Shown: piece after piece, positions 48,201 to 60,939 of the stretch
Numbering within the stretch: position 1 is the first letter of the stretch
How the letters are laid out: every line of letters starts with the position of its first letter
The notes under the pieces: generated by a model
Database searches by the model: none
What the model saw: the letters and a program-made list of their open reading frames with translations, nothing else
Told to the model about the DNA's origin: nothing
Assembly (NCBI GenBank): GCA_035235625.1
Contig: CP141141.1
Coordinates: 19,651,968 to 19,715,967 of the forward strand
DNA: 64,000 bases
Direction: 5' to 3'
Source: Saururus chinensis
Lineage: Eukaryota > Streptophyta > Magnoliopsida > Piperales > Saururaceae
Translations under genes and position numbers: made by a program

Positions 48201-49309
48201 GCATCAATCACAGCTTACAGTGTGAAAAATGGACATGGCAGCGGTCAAGCCGATCAAAAAATGGACATGGCAGTTGTCCGACATCCAGAGGCAAAAATAT
48301 GGGTGTCACTAGAGAAAAAGCGACAAACTTTACTCCTACATGGGTCGGCCGATCAAATGATTCAAAACCAATTGGGACAAGGGAGACTAGAACTTGGCAC
48401 CTTGCCGTCATCGGCTCGAGGAGCTAATTTGAAGGCTGGTCAATGGGTGGCGGCCGGTAGTGAAAACAAAATCAATGAAATGGGAAAAATTTTGCTCAGA
48501 TTGAAATAGGGCAAAGGATGGGGCCAGGAAGAGGCGATGATTCAGGCTAGGGCAGTGGCGAGGGCGGCAGCCTTGCCATGATCGAGCCAGGAGAGGTCTA
48601 AAGGTTAGCCGACGATGGTTAGTGACCGGCAATGAAGCCACTGGTCACGAGGCACATAAAGAGGAGAAAAGAAGGGGCACACGGATTTTTAGCTCACGCT
48701 GGCAAAGGAGGGGCGGGGTAGCTGAGACAGCAATGCTTAGACATCATCAAGGCCTAGGCAAAATCGTAGCGATGGGGTGGAGACCAACCGACTGGCGGTT
48801 GAGGAGGATAGGGCAAAAATCAGAGGAGAGCTCACCAGGTCAAAACGGAAACAAAAGGGGGAGAAGGGGAGGACCAATGGCGACCATGAGGGGGTGGCAG
48901 TGGCAGTGTTTCTAGGTCAAGGTTGGCTGGGCGAAAGTCATCCGTCGGTGGTGGCGCCACCTCTGGCTTCACAGAAGAAGGGGAGACCCCTTCCTCTATT
49001 CCCCCAGCGAGTCAAACTCACAGAGGCGCGCCCAATTCGATTTTTATGTTTTTTTTTATTTTTTTTCCTTTTCTCTCCTTTCTTCTGTTTATTTCTCCTT
49101 CATGTCTCTTTCTTTTCTCTCCCGTTTTTGTGCCGAAAGTTTATGTGATTCATTGAGGCCCATGACCTACGACTAAACACTACGCTCAACTCTACGGTTA
49201 TGAATCTCAAAATCAATTACAAAAATGGATACACCGAAGTGTCAGATTTTCCCGTAAAAATATGAGCAAAAAATTTATAGAAATTTGCAAAAAAATCGAG
49301 GATGTTACA
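45233..49309 (-). mobile_element. Ty3/gypsy long LTR (copy A2), 3' LTR in minus orientation
   Basis: 4077 bp with TGTCACGCCC and GATGTTACA ends. To its right the minus strand carries gypsy pol that runs into it, so it is the 3' LTR. It is the reference copy for A1 and A3. Flanking TTATT/TCATT is probably coincidental because the right side is internal element sequence. It is non-coding; scattered short frames are not conserved. Confidence 0.75.
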
Positions 49310-50515
49310 TCATTTCTGCTTAGAAAATTTTCATCTTCAAATTTTCATAATCAACTTACGACGTACAACTAAAATAAGAAACACCTCGGGATATAACTCT
49401 CTCAATTCCACAGGAACGTGTCAATCGCCATTACGGGAGAAATTGCATCGCCACAAGGTCTCAACCACTGGAACAATATGAGTCTTCAAAACCTCCTTTC
49501 ATCTACTAAGGTCTAATCCAAGCGCTTCTCAACTATTAAGCCAAGATGAAGCTCTATCAGAGTGCACCCTCAAACAAGGAAGTTCGCTCACTTCGGTGAG
49601 TTGAGGTCGCAGGGTAACTCCATGGTTACATGCCCAATCCACTTGAGGATCTTGAAAGGACCTACTCCTCGAGGTTTCAACTTCCCTCTCACTCTGAACG
49701 AAATAACTCCCTTCACTGGAAAGACGTGTAAAAATGCAAAATAGCCAACCTCAAACTTAAGATCCATTCACCTTCAATTGGTATAATTCTTTCATCAGCC
49801 TTACATTGTCTGTAACCCTTCTCTAGCCAACTTCAAGTTGTCTACATAGTGGCGAACAAATTTAGATTGGAGCATCTGACGCTCACTTCATCCAAGTAAG
49901 TCGATGATAACAATATCTTCCACAAAAGGGCTCACAGGGTCATTCCACTACCGAAATGAGTTGTTATAATAAATAAACTCATTAAATGGCAAGTGATGTT
50001 CCAAAGAGCCCTTCCAATCGAAGGCACAACCACACATCAAGTTCTCTGATGTTAGAATCCTTATTTTTGAATAGCCATTGAGCAAAGGATGGGACGGACA
50101 ACCAGTTCACAATGACCTCTTTCAAAGCTAAAAATCATACTACCGAGTCTATGACGTTGTCATAGAAACAACCTTGTCCCAAACCCTAAACCAATCAAAA
50201 CTTGAGCTTCAGTAAATCCTCAAAAATTCTTGATTAACCGTTACTTATGATCAAGGTCATCACACCTGGGCAAGAGACTTATTCTTGAAAGTCACCCAGT
50301 TCAACATTTGGTAGTCGATGCATGACCACAAGGACTTTCTTCACAGACAAAACCAACGTACCCCACCAAGAGATGTCCTCAGTCAAGTGCAACTCTTCAC
50401 CATAAGTTCTGCCAACTCACATTTTAGTTCCCTCCATTCTAACAGGTCATCCTCCATGATGCCCTACAGATAGGGACTGCACTAGGCACTAATTCCATTC
50501 TGACGGGTCATCCTC
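49310..50515 (-). pseudogene. Ty3/gypsy pol remnant (RT and integrase end)
   Basis: On the minus strand, from 50515 down: a decayed RT phrase like 'DY..LN.VTFKNKS' (about 50345-50270); an integrase stretch DPVSPFVEDIVII and QSKFVRHYVDNLKLA (about 49940-49815); and the C-terminal barrel VFPVKGVISFRVRGKLKPRG, then GPFKILKWIGHV (about 49730-49630). Stops are frequent. The 5' side ends abruptly against the E4 transposase near 50515. Confidence 0.7.
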
Positions 50516-51926
50516 CATGTTCCCATTAGTACCTATTGTCACCATAAGGGATCCAAGATACTTGTTGTACAAGTGAGTGACATCAATACCAATCACTAGG
50601 TTGCAATGACTATGTAACACCCAAGGATTTTCAACATATTTTCTTAAAAATTTAAGAAAAGTTTTTGCAATATAATGGTTGTAAATTGGGAAAATGATGA
50701 AATATGAAACCTATGAAAGTAGTTTTATCATTAAAAACATCACACATCAATTTTTCCCATATAAATGTTTTCTTTTCAATCAAACATCGTACTTTCAAAC
50801 CAAACATTCTCAGACGCTACTCGAAAGCAAGCACACCAAATAGATTGTCATGATCATAGACTTTAAATACAAATCATCCAAGGCATCCCTAAATACAAGC
50901 CTCATAAACAATCCATTGTCTAATCCAAATTACGAGTCCAGAAAGTATAAACACCTTTATTTTCATCTCACCCAATACATCAGATCATGGTGAAAATAAA
51001 GACTTGCAATGAGTCAAAAAGTATACCTAAGCCAGTGGAATTCAAACCACCCATGGAAACAAGTGTCCATCTCTAGAAACTCTATGTCACAAACCTACAA
51101 AAGCCTCCGAACATATGGCTAAAAAGATAGGGAAAATGAGTATTTTCTACTCAGTAGGAAAATACTTAGTAAGGGAGTTCTAAATAGCAAACTCTATAAA
51201 CCCATAAATAGATGTGGTCATCCTACTCAAACATAAAGAATAAAAATATACAAACACATCAGAGTTGCATAATATAACAATTATTCACAAACATATACCA
51301 TCTTACCATTCTTACACGTACTCTTACACTTACTGCCTTATATCATTTTTACACTTACAATCTTACTCAGAACATTCTTATAGTCTTACTTGTACCATCT
51401 TACTTAAATTCTTACTCTTATAGTCTTACTCAAAAAATACACTTACAGTCTTGCTTAGAAACTTATTCTTACAGCCTTACTCAGAATCTTACAAACTTAC
51501 TCAGAAACTTACTCACTCATACAGTTCATACACATACTATTGACCACTTAAGCACATAACAATTAATAAGCTCGAGCGTCGAAATGGAAAAGAATGTCAC
51601 TGTGCATCACCTTAACCTCTGGGGATTAACTAGACGCCATGGACTTTTTCAGAGGCAAGACACACCTATGTTCATGGGGCACATAATCAAACATGTAAGA
51701 GTAGATCAATGATACTACTTACTTGTGCGCGCAAACACCCATAGTCTAGGGGCCATAAAGTGCCAACTAAGGATGGAAATTATACAGTGCCACTCTTGGT
51801 CCAGAATCTTACAGAGCCTACTAAAGGAAGAAACATTCAATGCTCTCAATAGAGCATCATATGTCTGTGCTTAATACAGCACCAAGACAAAATTGAAAAC
51901 ATACATCGCTCTCAACAGAGCACAGA

Positions 51927-54900
51927 TGTAAAATTTCTAACTTTAACCCTATTTAATTTGTGAATTTGTGTAGTTTTACTTGTTTGCCGGTTTGACTTGA
52001 TTTTGTTGGGTTAAGGGTTAGTCATTATGGCTTAAATAAGGTTTAATCTCATTTTTTACAAGTTTTAGTGTCAAACTTGATTAATCTAATTTTTATGGAT
52101 TTTATTGTATTTTTTCTTTAATTAAGAGTGTGGGCCCCACGTCCACATTAGACGACATGTGACCCACTTGACCCCGAAACTCATAGTATTTTATTTCAGT
52201 AGGATTTGGAATGATTAAACTCATTTTTACCCCCAAAAAAACCCAAATTAGCCACTTAGAGTGTTTTTACCCTATTTTATAGCCCAATAGTTTGTCAACC
52301 TAGCCCAAAACTTTACTATTTAAGGAAAAACCCTAACCACTTGCCCATTTGAAGAAGCAATGTGCAAGGGAGAAGGAGGTGCTCTACCCCCATTTAACAA
52401 AGAGGAAAAACATATTAAAGTGTATTTTCTTGCCCTAATCACCCCTAATCTTTCGATTTTGGTCTTAACCCCTCTTATTTTCATTTCCCCAAATTTGATT
52501 CTTGATTTCTTACATTAAAAATCTTATTTTTAATTTTAATTTAAAACCTTAAATGGGTGATCTTTGTTTTTAACCTAAGGATATTCTAGATCTACCTATT
52601 TTTAAGTTGATTTGAGCCTATTTGTTGATTTTAATTAAGTTTTAACAAAAAAATTTAATTTTTTGGTAGGATTTCTGAGGATTGAAGATTCTTCGTAGAT
52701 CGAAGGGCTTCATAGAGGTAAGGGAATTTCATCTCGTGTGGTTTTATCCACTAGATTGCATGCTTGTAGGTTTATGGGGGTTCTTACTTCATTTTGGGTT
52801 TTAATGGTAATTTATTAAAAATATGTTATTTATGACTATTATCTTATGATTAAGAATGTGAATGATTATATATATCATGTTCTAGGGTTATATGTTGATA
52901 TTACGATGTTCTATGGTTATTTTGGAATTTATCTTAAAATTTGGAATGTTTTCAGTTTGAATTTCATAAGGTTAAAGATGAACCAGGAAATAGGCAAAAA
53001 ATGAACTGTGAAGGGCGTTCAAACAGACCAGAAGGGCATTCGAATAGCGACCAAAAGGACTTTTGAACAGCCTATCTAACCGATCAAACGGCCCGACAAG
53101 GCATTCGAATAGCTAAATGGCATATTTTGTTATTCTATCCATTTTTGTGTATTTTGGTCATTTTTTGTTCTCTTCTCATAAATATGATTCTTTATAACCA
53201 AAATGAGTTAGTATTACCTAGATTGCTACTGTGATTACATGAGAACCATCTTCAAAATATAATTTTTCTCAAGCATGATTAGGACTTTACTTGTTTAGTT
53301 TCAGTATGATATTCTACTTGTTTTAATCCATGTTTGAAGACTTCTTCATAATTTATTTAATGATTCCAATAGGTTTTTAACCATGATGATGTATAAATAT
53401 GCTTGTAAATGTCATATTTTTTTAGGGGGAACTATGTTTTACATGTTTTAGCTTAAGTATGGATATGCCCATACTTGTCTAGGTCTAGCATGATGATATA
53501 TTTTCTTGAACTCGTATTTCGATGTTTTCTACATATTTACTCCATGATTTCTGTTATATAGGACTATGATAAATTATGGATGTTTGCATTATATATCATT
53601 GATTATAGCTTGTCCATGCTTCACATGTTTTAGCTTAGGTTTGAACATTATCACTTATGTACACTCTTGCATAGACTTATATGATTTTATTTAACACAAA
53701 TAGATCATGTTTCATGCACATATGGACTGATTTGAGCATGTTACTTATACTTAGACTCATTTATCGTTTACTCATGTATGTATCATGTTGCATGCATCAT
53801 CAAAATAATTTATAAACAAGATTAGCCGTGATTTATCGATTGGATATAGTTGGATGCCATTAGATGTCGGATTAATCTTATAGAGGCTTATCGAATCGAT
53901 TTTAGGTCTGAAAGAACATGTTTTTGTTTTGTGTTCCTTCAAGAACGTGGTGCCTCTTCAGGTTGAGATGAAGCAGATTACTATGTGAGTTTATTTGATA
54001 AGTTATTTAGACCCTGAGAATTCAGGATGACATGTCCGCATGCACTAGCTTGCCACGCTACTCTAGTTTTCCTTTCTAGGAATTCAGACTTTCCCTTGCA
54101 AGGTTAGTCCTAGTTGAGCAGGCTGCTCTAGTTTTCCTTCTTAGAATTATAACCTTCCTTTATAAGGATTGTCTTGGGTAAGCGGGGATACCTTTCCAGT
54201 TAAGGAACCTACCCAAACTACTTTAGTTTTCCTTTTATAGGAATTCAGACCTTCGAGCGGGTTGATTATTTTTCTCAATTGTGAGACATTCACCATTGAT
54301 TTGTTGCATGTGTATGGGAGATAATGCTCATTGACACAAGTTGTATAGGAACAATGAAGCTTATTTTACACATGTAATTATAGTATGTTTTGCATGGATA
54401 TGCAAGATGGTATGTAGTTGATGCACTTGATGTTGTAGGGTGAATGTTTTTATCGAGAAATGATTATGCATGAGTTTATATTGAGAATGATTCATGTAGG
54501 GTGCGATTATGATAATGAGTTTCATATGTTTACACATGAGGTGTATATGTATTATGAGTTATATTTGAACCCATGATGCACAGGTGGCACTGTATGTACT
54601 TATGGAATATGGGGTATAGCATGATATGCAGGTAGAATGGCTATTTGTTGATGAAAAATATGTTACATCATGATATGCAAGTGGCATGGCTATTTGTTGA
54701 TGAAATGTGTTATATATAGCATGATATGCAGGTGGCATGAGTATGTATTGATGAAATATGTTGTATATAGCATGGTATGCAGGTGGCATGACTGTGTTGA
54801 TGAGATATGTTATAGATAGCATGACATGCAAGTGGCATGAATACATGCTTATGGAATGTAAATTATGACATGATGCACATGTGGCATAGGTTTATGTGAT

Positions 54901-55451
54901 TATTCCATGATGAATGGGATAGTGATTGATCATGTGATGAATGTTATGTTGATTATGTCTGTGTTGTCATTATGAATTTACTTTCCGTATTAAAACCCTT
55001 GTTGAGCTTTGGCTCACCTCTCTTTGTTTTTTGTTTTGTTTTGGGGTTGCATGTCATGCCATGCAGGTTGTTCAAATGGGCTCTATGTTGAGCATGTGGA
55101 TGGAGCCTTGAGAGGGGATTTATAGAGATGTTGGGTTTATATGTTTCTTTGATACCATGTCATGTTGGGGTATGTCTATACTTGACTCTACTTCACACTT
55201 TCTATTTAATTAGCCATTGTTGGCTTAGACTTATTTTAGTCATGTGTGGGCTTGTTTATGATAAGTATGTGGGTATGAGTGGACTAATGCTTTAATTAGT
55301 AGTCCTTTCTTTGCTCTATTTGCTTTTGTACAAAGTACACGTGTGCAACTCCGTATTGTGTTCTACCCAAGGATGGGTTAAGTCTTCTGCAAATAGACTC
55401 CACCTTATCGCACTGCATGCTGCTTCCTCCTTGGATTGCCAGGGTGTGACA
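51927..55451 (+). mobile_element. Long LTR family B, copy B2, inserted in A3
   Basis: 3525 bp from TGTAAAATTTC to GGGTGTGACA, flanked by ACAGA and ATAGA (4 of 5). It aligns with the reverse of B1 along its whole length, including both tandem arrays. No polyprotein, so probably a solo LTR. Confidence 0.75.
54590..54845. repeat. ~60-bp tandem repeat within B2
   Basis: About five units around 'agcatgatatgcaggtggca' and 'tgttgatgaaatatgtta'. It is the counterpart of 9080-9370 in B1. Confidence 0.75.
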
Positions 55452-58242
55452 ATAGATGTCTAGGCTTAGATACAACATACCGCAAGATAAAGATGAGCAG
55501 GTCAGTGATCAGACAGAGATAGCGGCAGTCGGGCTAGGGCGATAGCAAGGCTTTTGCCATGCCATGGTTGGCCCAATTGAGGCCGACCAGAGGTCACTAA
55601 CAAGTGTTGTTGTCGGTGCCACCTCGCACAGAGAAAAACCACATAGAGGGATACTGTCAAGGTAGAGGCAGAACGAAAGAAGGGGGGTGGCAGGGCTAGG
55701 CCGATTGGACGAAGGCGGGCTAGAGGCCACCAACTGCAACTTCCTCAATCCGAAAGGAAGAAGCAAGGGGGTGGTTCTAGTCCATGCCAAAGCGGGTGCA
55801 ATGTGCATATTTTAATTGTTTTTCTCTTCTCTTCTTTTATCTCTCTTTTTCGCACCAACAACCCTTGAGGCTCACACCCGACTCTACGTGTACAAATACG
55901 GGGTAAAATAGGAAAATAAAATATGTCGTAACGTCACATTTTCTTGCAGAAAATAGCAAAAAGGTCACAAAAAATCACAGAAAAATTAGGGATGTTACAG
56001 CCTAAAACACACAATTGATGAGCCAAATGCCCAAAATATCTGCCCTAATCTCCGACGCTCGCCACCTATCATTAGAGCAAACTCCAACTCATATATGGTA
56101 TTAGGATTCAAATCTTGTATTGCCTTGAGGTACAATGGCAATTATTTGTATGATCCAACCAAATCCCGATTAATGGCTTTATGGCCATACTCCTTACCCC
56201 CCATGCCTTTTTATAAGAAATGTCCATGTGGAATGTCTCCTTAATTCTTTAAATAATATCACATGGTGTGAGAGTTAATTCAGCTTTGATGGTTGACATT
56301 ATGACCTTGCAACCAAACGATGCACTACACTGCATGTGATTAGTGCTAAGTTGGGCATTCCTATAAGTGTAGTTACCACCATATGTCTTCAATTTAAAGT
56401 ACTTCAACCCCTTCCTCGATGATCCATGAATTCTACAGGGGCAAGCTTCATCAATGCACTTAACCATCTATTTTATCGGATTCTCACGTAGAACTATATA
56501 TTGGACATGATTCCTAATTGAAAACTCCCTCAAAGTTGGGATGAATGCCTCTCTATCTTAAAATATTTGTCCAACATATAACTCTTCTTTGAACTATTGC
56601 TCCATATCCATACCCCAATTAACTGTCTCATCTATTTGCTCACCTATGATATGCATATAAATTGGCTCCTCCTCAACATCATAGAATGGTGGCTCCTCAT
56701 CATCGACATTTATGTTATTTGTGGCAGTTGCATTGTCTACCACATCATCCCCCTGGTGGTCAACCATCTATTGTACATTTTGCTCCCCTCTAACACCTTC
56801 TTCATTCATATCATACTCCTCATCACTTGTTTCATAAATATTATCTTCACCTTCATTGGTCTCATTCATATCAACTCCTCCATCATTGATATAGGCTCCT
56901 CTGCACATGCATTATAAATTTGTATTGAGTTTTGCATTACTTAAAAACTTATTAAATTACTAAATTGCTAGTTATCTATATAATTTACCTTAGATTGGAA
57001 GTCCTAACATCTATAAATCCAACGCATGTGTATGGGGTTGTGTTCCAAACCATGCACCGCCTTGTGACATTCTGAGGCTAATTGTCTCATACGCACAAGA
57101 TGTGTACCTTACATATTACACACAATATTCAAAACTTTGATCTCATTATTTTCATCAACAATTCAAGTATTCACATAATAATCTTATGAAATCTTACCTC
57201 TAAGTAGGTCTATTTCCATTGTCAATAGGTGCAGATGACCTATGGTGTCTGTTCAACACTATTGTCATGGACAAATTATCATCTCCATTGTTTCCACAAG
57301 CATTTACATGTACCTTCTACTATGAGTATTACTTTAGGAGCTCTTTCTACTTACACCCTGCCCTTCACTTTCAAAACTAGATATATGGGCCTCTTTTTCT
57401 AGAAATAGTTCAAACACTACTTGAGACAAATGATGAAACACTTGTCTTAAGGATGCCTTGCCCTCAACATGTATTAGAGCCGATCTCAATCCAAAAACCA
57501 AAAGGTTTCACTTCATTATAATTTTTCATCCCCTTCAATCCCAACCAACTTTGTTAGCCACATGCATCGCCAGTTTATCATAATTGGAAGGCTTCTTGAT
57601 GAATAATCCCACCGAATCTCCTTCTTCATATTCATAGCCACCTCCATGTTTTACCATTCTCCCACCATGGTGAAGTATAAAACTAATATTTTCTCCCGCC
57701 ATGTATATTCAGTTAATTTATAACAAATATTTAAATCTTAGATAGATCCAAATTTATAACTAAACATAAATTGAAGACTAATATATTTTGTACTACTTGT
57801 CAATTAATACACTTCTGAACCTATGCATCTAGGCTAAAAAAGGTAAAGATGATAGTACATAATGTGAAGGACAAATATTATAAGTATCATTACATTAAAC
57901 ATTATAAGTATTATAAGAAACAAAGGACTATCATTCATGCATTGTAAGTAAAAGAAAACCAATATCCTCAAATGTTATATATTAATCAAACATAGAAATA
58001 AAGTGCATAAACCAAAGTTTCTCATGACACTATTGTTGCTACATTGCCATTGCCCAGAGAAAAATGCTCAAAAAGTAGGGTTAGAATTTTTTAGGGGAGG
58101 CGGTGGCCAAAATGAGGTGGTGGTGGTGAAATGGTGGAAATCACAGATGCCCTAAACCCTCTTTAGCTGAGACAGAGTGCAGGGCGGGGGTAGCAATGGG
58201 CGGTATAAAGAGTCCTTTAATTTCTTCATTTCAAATGACAAA

Positions 58243-58392
58243 AGTGGATTTTGTCCTTCTAACTGATGAAATACAAGAAGGGTGCAAGCTTTAGTGTGGT
58301 AGTTTCGTCAGTTAATATGATGAAACCTAGGGTTAGTAAGTTTCATTGTTTGAAAAGATGAAACTTGAGTTTCATCCTTTCAAATGACGAAA
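58243..58392. repeat. Decayed palindrome cluster, right end of E4
   Basis: Half-units such as 'gattttgtccttctaa', 'agtttcatcctttcaa' and 'tgacgaaact' at the place where E1-E3 carry intact palindromes. The left counterpart is at 44777-44830. Confidence 0.55.
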
Positions 58393-58528
58393 CTAAGAAA
58401 AAGGTTGTGCAAGGACCAATTGCCACACTAGCGCTTGAGTGGTGAGGGGGAACACCATTTTGGGGATGATGTTTCTCTCTCCACCATTTTTGTGAATTAT
58501 TGTTTTCAATATTTTTTAAAATTTTCCC

Positions 58529-59100
58529 TTTTTTTATAAAACCATACTACTATTTTCTTCTTTGGATAAATTAAATGTATTCTACAATCCCTCTTTGAAT
58601 TGCAATGTTCTAAATCTCAATGTTCTTTCCATCTACAACAAACTTAAAACAAAGAAAATAGATAACATAATATTAACTATTAAATATAAGGCATCAACTT
58701 AAAGGTCAGCATAGCACATGATTAACAATATGCAACTATAATCTACCAAGCTAGGTATTTCCAAACCAATATCAAATATGTGAAAACTTTATGTCAGTAA
58801 GGCTGAAGGAAGGGCAGTAATAACTAAAGCGAGATGAAGAATGGGGAGGCAGGAATGCAAAGCGGGGAGGGGTAAAAGACAAGAAAGAAAATTAGGGTTC
58901 GATTAATGTGGGTGGGTAGTGAAAAGGTAAGGTCAAGTCCAGTTGGGTCCTTTTCATTCCATTTGGTTTGGGTGGGTCCAAGTTTCAGTGTAGCCCTAAG
59001 TAGAATGGTTTGATGAGTGTTTGAGTATTAGGTTTTTTTTTTTGTTAAGCATTACTTAGGGGTTGAGGATGGGTGAGGGTTATTAAAGAGGACATAACCT
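58529..59100. other. Non-coding flank of E4
   Basis: AT-rich, no gene seen. Confidence 0.4.
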
Positions 59101-60230
59101 AGAATTTTCATTTGAATGTTGGGTGGCTTCAACAGAAGCCTCATGGTGAGCCCTTGGCGTGGGGGTGCAAAAATCTGATTTTATGTCCCTCATAGCAATA
59201 AGCATGCAATCAACACTTGAACATAGACATAAGCAATAGAACAATCCAAGATTAATCACAATTAATTAATAATTACAACATAGATTAAAAACCTACTGAC
59301 CTTTAGCAGTTCAGCCCCAAGGGCGTAGCTAAACTCCATCCACAAGAAAGCACGTCTCTTTTATATATAATCTCAATTCAATCTAAAAGAGGGGGATATT
59401 GTTACCTCTTTGAAGATATGAATGAGATCACCGTTCAACCTTATAGCATGGGGCGGAAAAGATCACCCATAGAACCTCCTCTTGACTTGGCCAATAACCT
59501 CCTTGCATGTTGCCCAAGGCACACCAAATGAAGGAGAGGGAGCCTCACTTGATCACCACATGAGAGAGAGAGAGAGAGAGAGAGGAGAAGGCCGGCAGCT
59601 CAACCCTCACCAAGGGGAGCCGCTGCCAAGAGCTAGAGAAAGAGAGGGAAAGCACAAGAGGGGGAGGAGAGGGCTGGCTTCTCTCTTAATGCCAAAGGGA
59701 GAATGAGGGGCAGCTGAGAGAGGGGCATGAGATTGGGGAGAGGGGGCTAGAAGCCCCCTTTTATACTTAGGGCTTCCTCTCAAGTTGGGATTGGGCTTAG
59801 GCCCAACAAGACTCTTTTGGACAGTTGTTCTTTGTGGTGTCCCATTCATGTGTATGGACTCAAGTCCACAGGCCTATGGAGGTCATGCACATCCTTCATG
59901 GTCGTGCCCATGGGGAGGCACAACTAAACGATTAAGATGGTTCCACAATAGGTCACACATACGCCCACATAGTGTATGTAGTACGTGCACGCACACACAT
60001 GAAAGGTGGTACTATCAAGTCAACCTGAGAAACTCTGTCTTAGGTTGATCTTTTGGAGGGCCCATTTTCATGGGCCACCATCAAATGAGGGTATGGGACC
60101 AAGGGGATGCATGGAAAATCATGTAAAAATGAGATTAGTACATTTTGGGCCAATTTTGATGAGTGATGCCCGCTCATCAAGGCCTATCAAAGTTTTAACC
60201 CCAAATCAATAATTTAAATTTGATGCGGTT
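59101..60230 (-). other. LTR/leader-like sequence of an unidentified retrotransposon
   Basis: On the minus strand there is a TATA box (AAGTATAAAAGGGGGC, about 59770-59755) followed by a C-rich leader and CT repeats. This is typical of a plant LTR promoter region. No second LTR or pol was found nearby, so it stays unclassified. Confidence 0.35.
59562..59584. repeat. (GA)n microsatellite
   Basis: About 11 GA units. Confidence 0.9.
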
Positions 60231-60529
60231 AAATAAATTGGTCCCACATATAAAATAACCCCAAATTTAGTAGATCCCCGTCTTTAAATAAGATATTTAA
60301 ATCCTAATTAATTTTGCACATATTTTATGACTCCAAAGATAAATTAGAAAAATGCAATATCAACTATTGATTTAATGGTGAGATTGAAGTTCCATGATGA
60401 GCCTAAAATTTATGGCCTCATAAGGCCTCCTATCTTTTATGATGGTCTTTCTATTTCCTTAGTCCCACCATTAACAAATATTGGTAAGGTTTATATTTTA
60501 AAAATTAACTTAATAAACTCTTTTCCTTG

Positions 60530-60530
<1 letters not shown>

Positions 60531-60592
<62 letters not shown>

Positions 60593-60600
60593 GTGTGTGT
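60531..60600. repeat. Compound (TG)n(TA)n(CA)n microsatellite
   Basis: TG run (60531-60552), TA run to about 60583, then CACACA and GTGTGT. TG on one side and CA on the other make the whole tract self-complementary. Confidence 0.9.
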
Positions 60601-60939
60601 ATGTGCGATTTGGGCCTTCCAAAACTTTCAACGTCCTTACATGCAGCCAAAGCTTTCAATGTGCTAGTGATTACAAGAGCTGTTAGGATGATGGTTCGAC
60701 AGCTCTTGTTCATTCTTTACGTTGGAGTATTTGACCACTCATTCTGATTTAAAGAAAGAAAAAAAGAGGACCTCCTTCCCTCGTCTGGCTATGACAATGA
60801 AACTGATTCTTAGTCCACACCGACTGTCATTGGCTTGGAACTACTATCAATCATGAATACGAAGAGGGAGCGAGTTAATTTACCACAAAGGCTTGAGTTA
60901 ATTGAAATTTGGACGTAGTAGTTTGCAATCACAAAGCAA

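Larger units (their letters stand above)
50613..55999 (+). mobile_element. Long LTR family A, copy A3, inserted in the E4 transposase
   Basis: Ends TGTAACACCC and GATGTTACA. Flanks GACTA and GCCTA (4 of 5) fall inside the transposase codons for FRHCN, and removing one copy closes the frame. Without B2 it is about 1.9 kb, so its middle is deleted compared with A2. Orientation follows A2's sequence direction. Confidence 0.75.
50516..57702 (-). pseudogene. MURA-type transposase of E4, split by A3
   Basis: Starts at ATG 57702 (minus) with MAGENISFILHHGG and the YDKLAMHVANKVGWD module; the exon runs to about 57340. Later exons hold MSQGGAWFGTQ (near 57070) and CIDEACPCRIHG to LTLTP (56467-56249), matching E3 residue for residue in many places. 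The chain then reaches ..VCFR, where A3 intervenes (50613-55999), and resumes with HCNLVIGIDVTHLYNKYLGS (first catalytic Asp) at 50608-50525 before ending at the gypsy junction. Several stops are present. The C-terminal two-fifths are gone. Confidence 0.8.
44630..58528 (-). mobile_element. PMD-MULE relative, copy E4, with nested LTR elements
   Basis: Ends (left AGGAAATGTTAAATAAATAA, right inwards GGGAAAATTTTAAAAAATAT) are inverted repeats that continue through 'aaaatgg', 'agagaaacat' and 'ccaaaatggtgtt'. Flanks ATTTTTAAT and TTTTTTTAT match at 7 of 9. Remains of the transposase (right) and PMD tail (left) run on the minus strand in the same order as in E3. The element was interrupted by A2 plus gypsy pol, and by A3, which is split by B2. 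It is a different subfamily from E1-E3: the terminal palindrome is lost. Confidence 0.8.
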
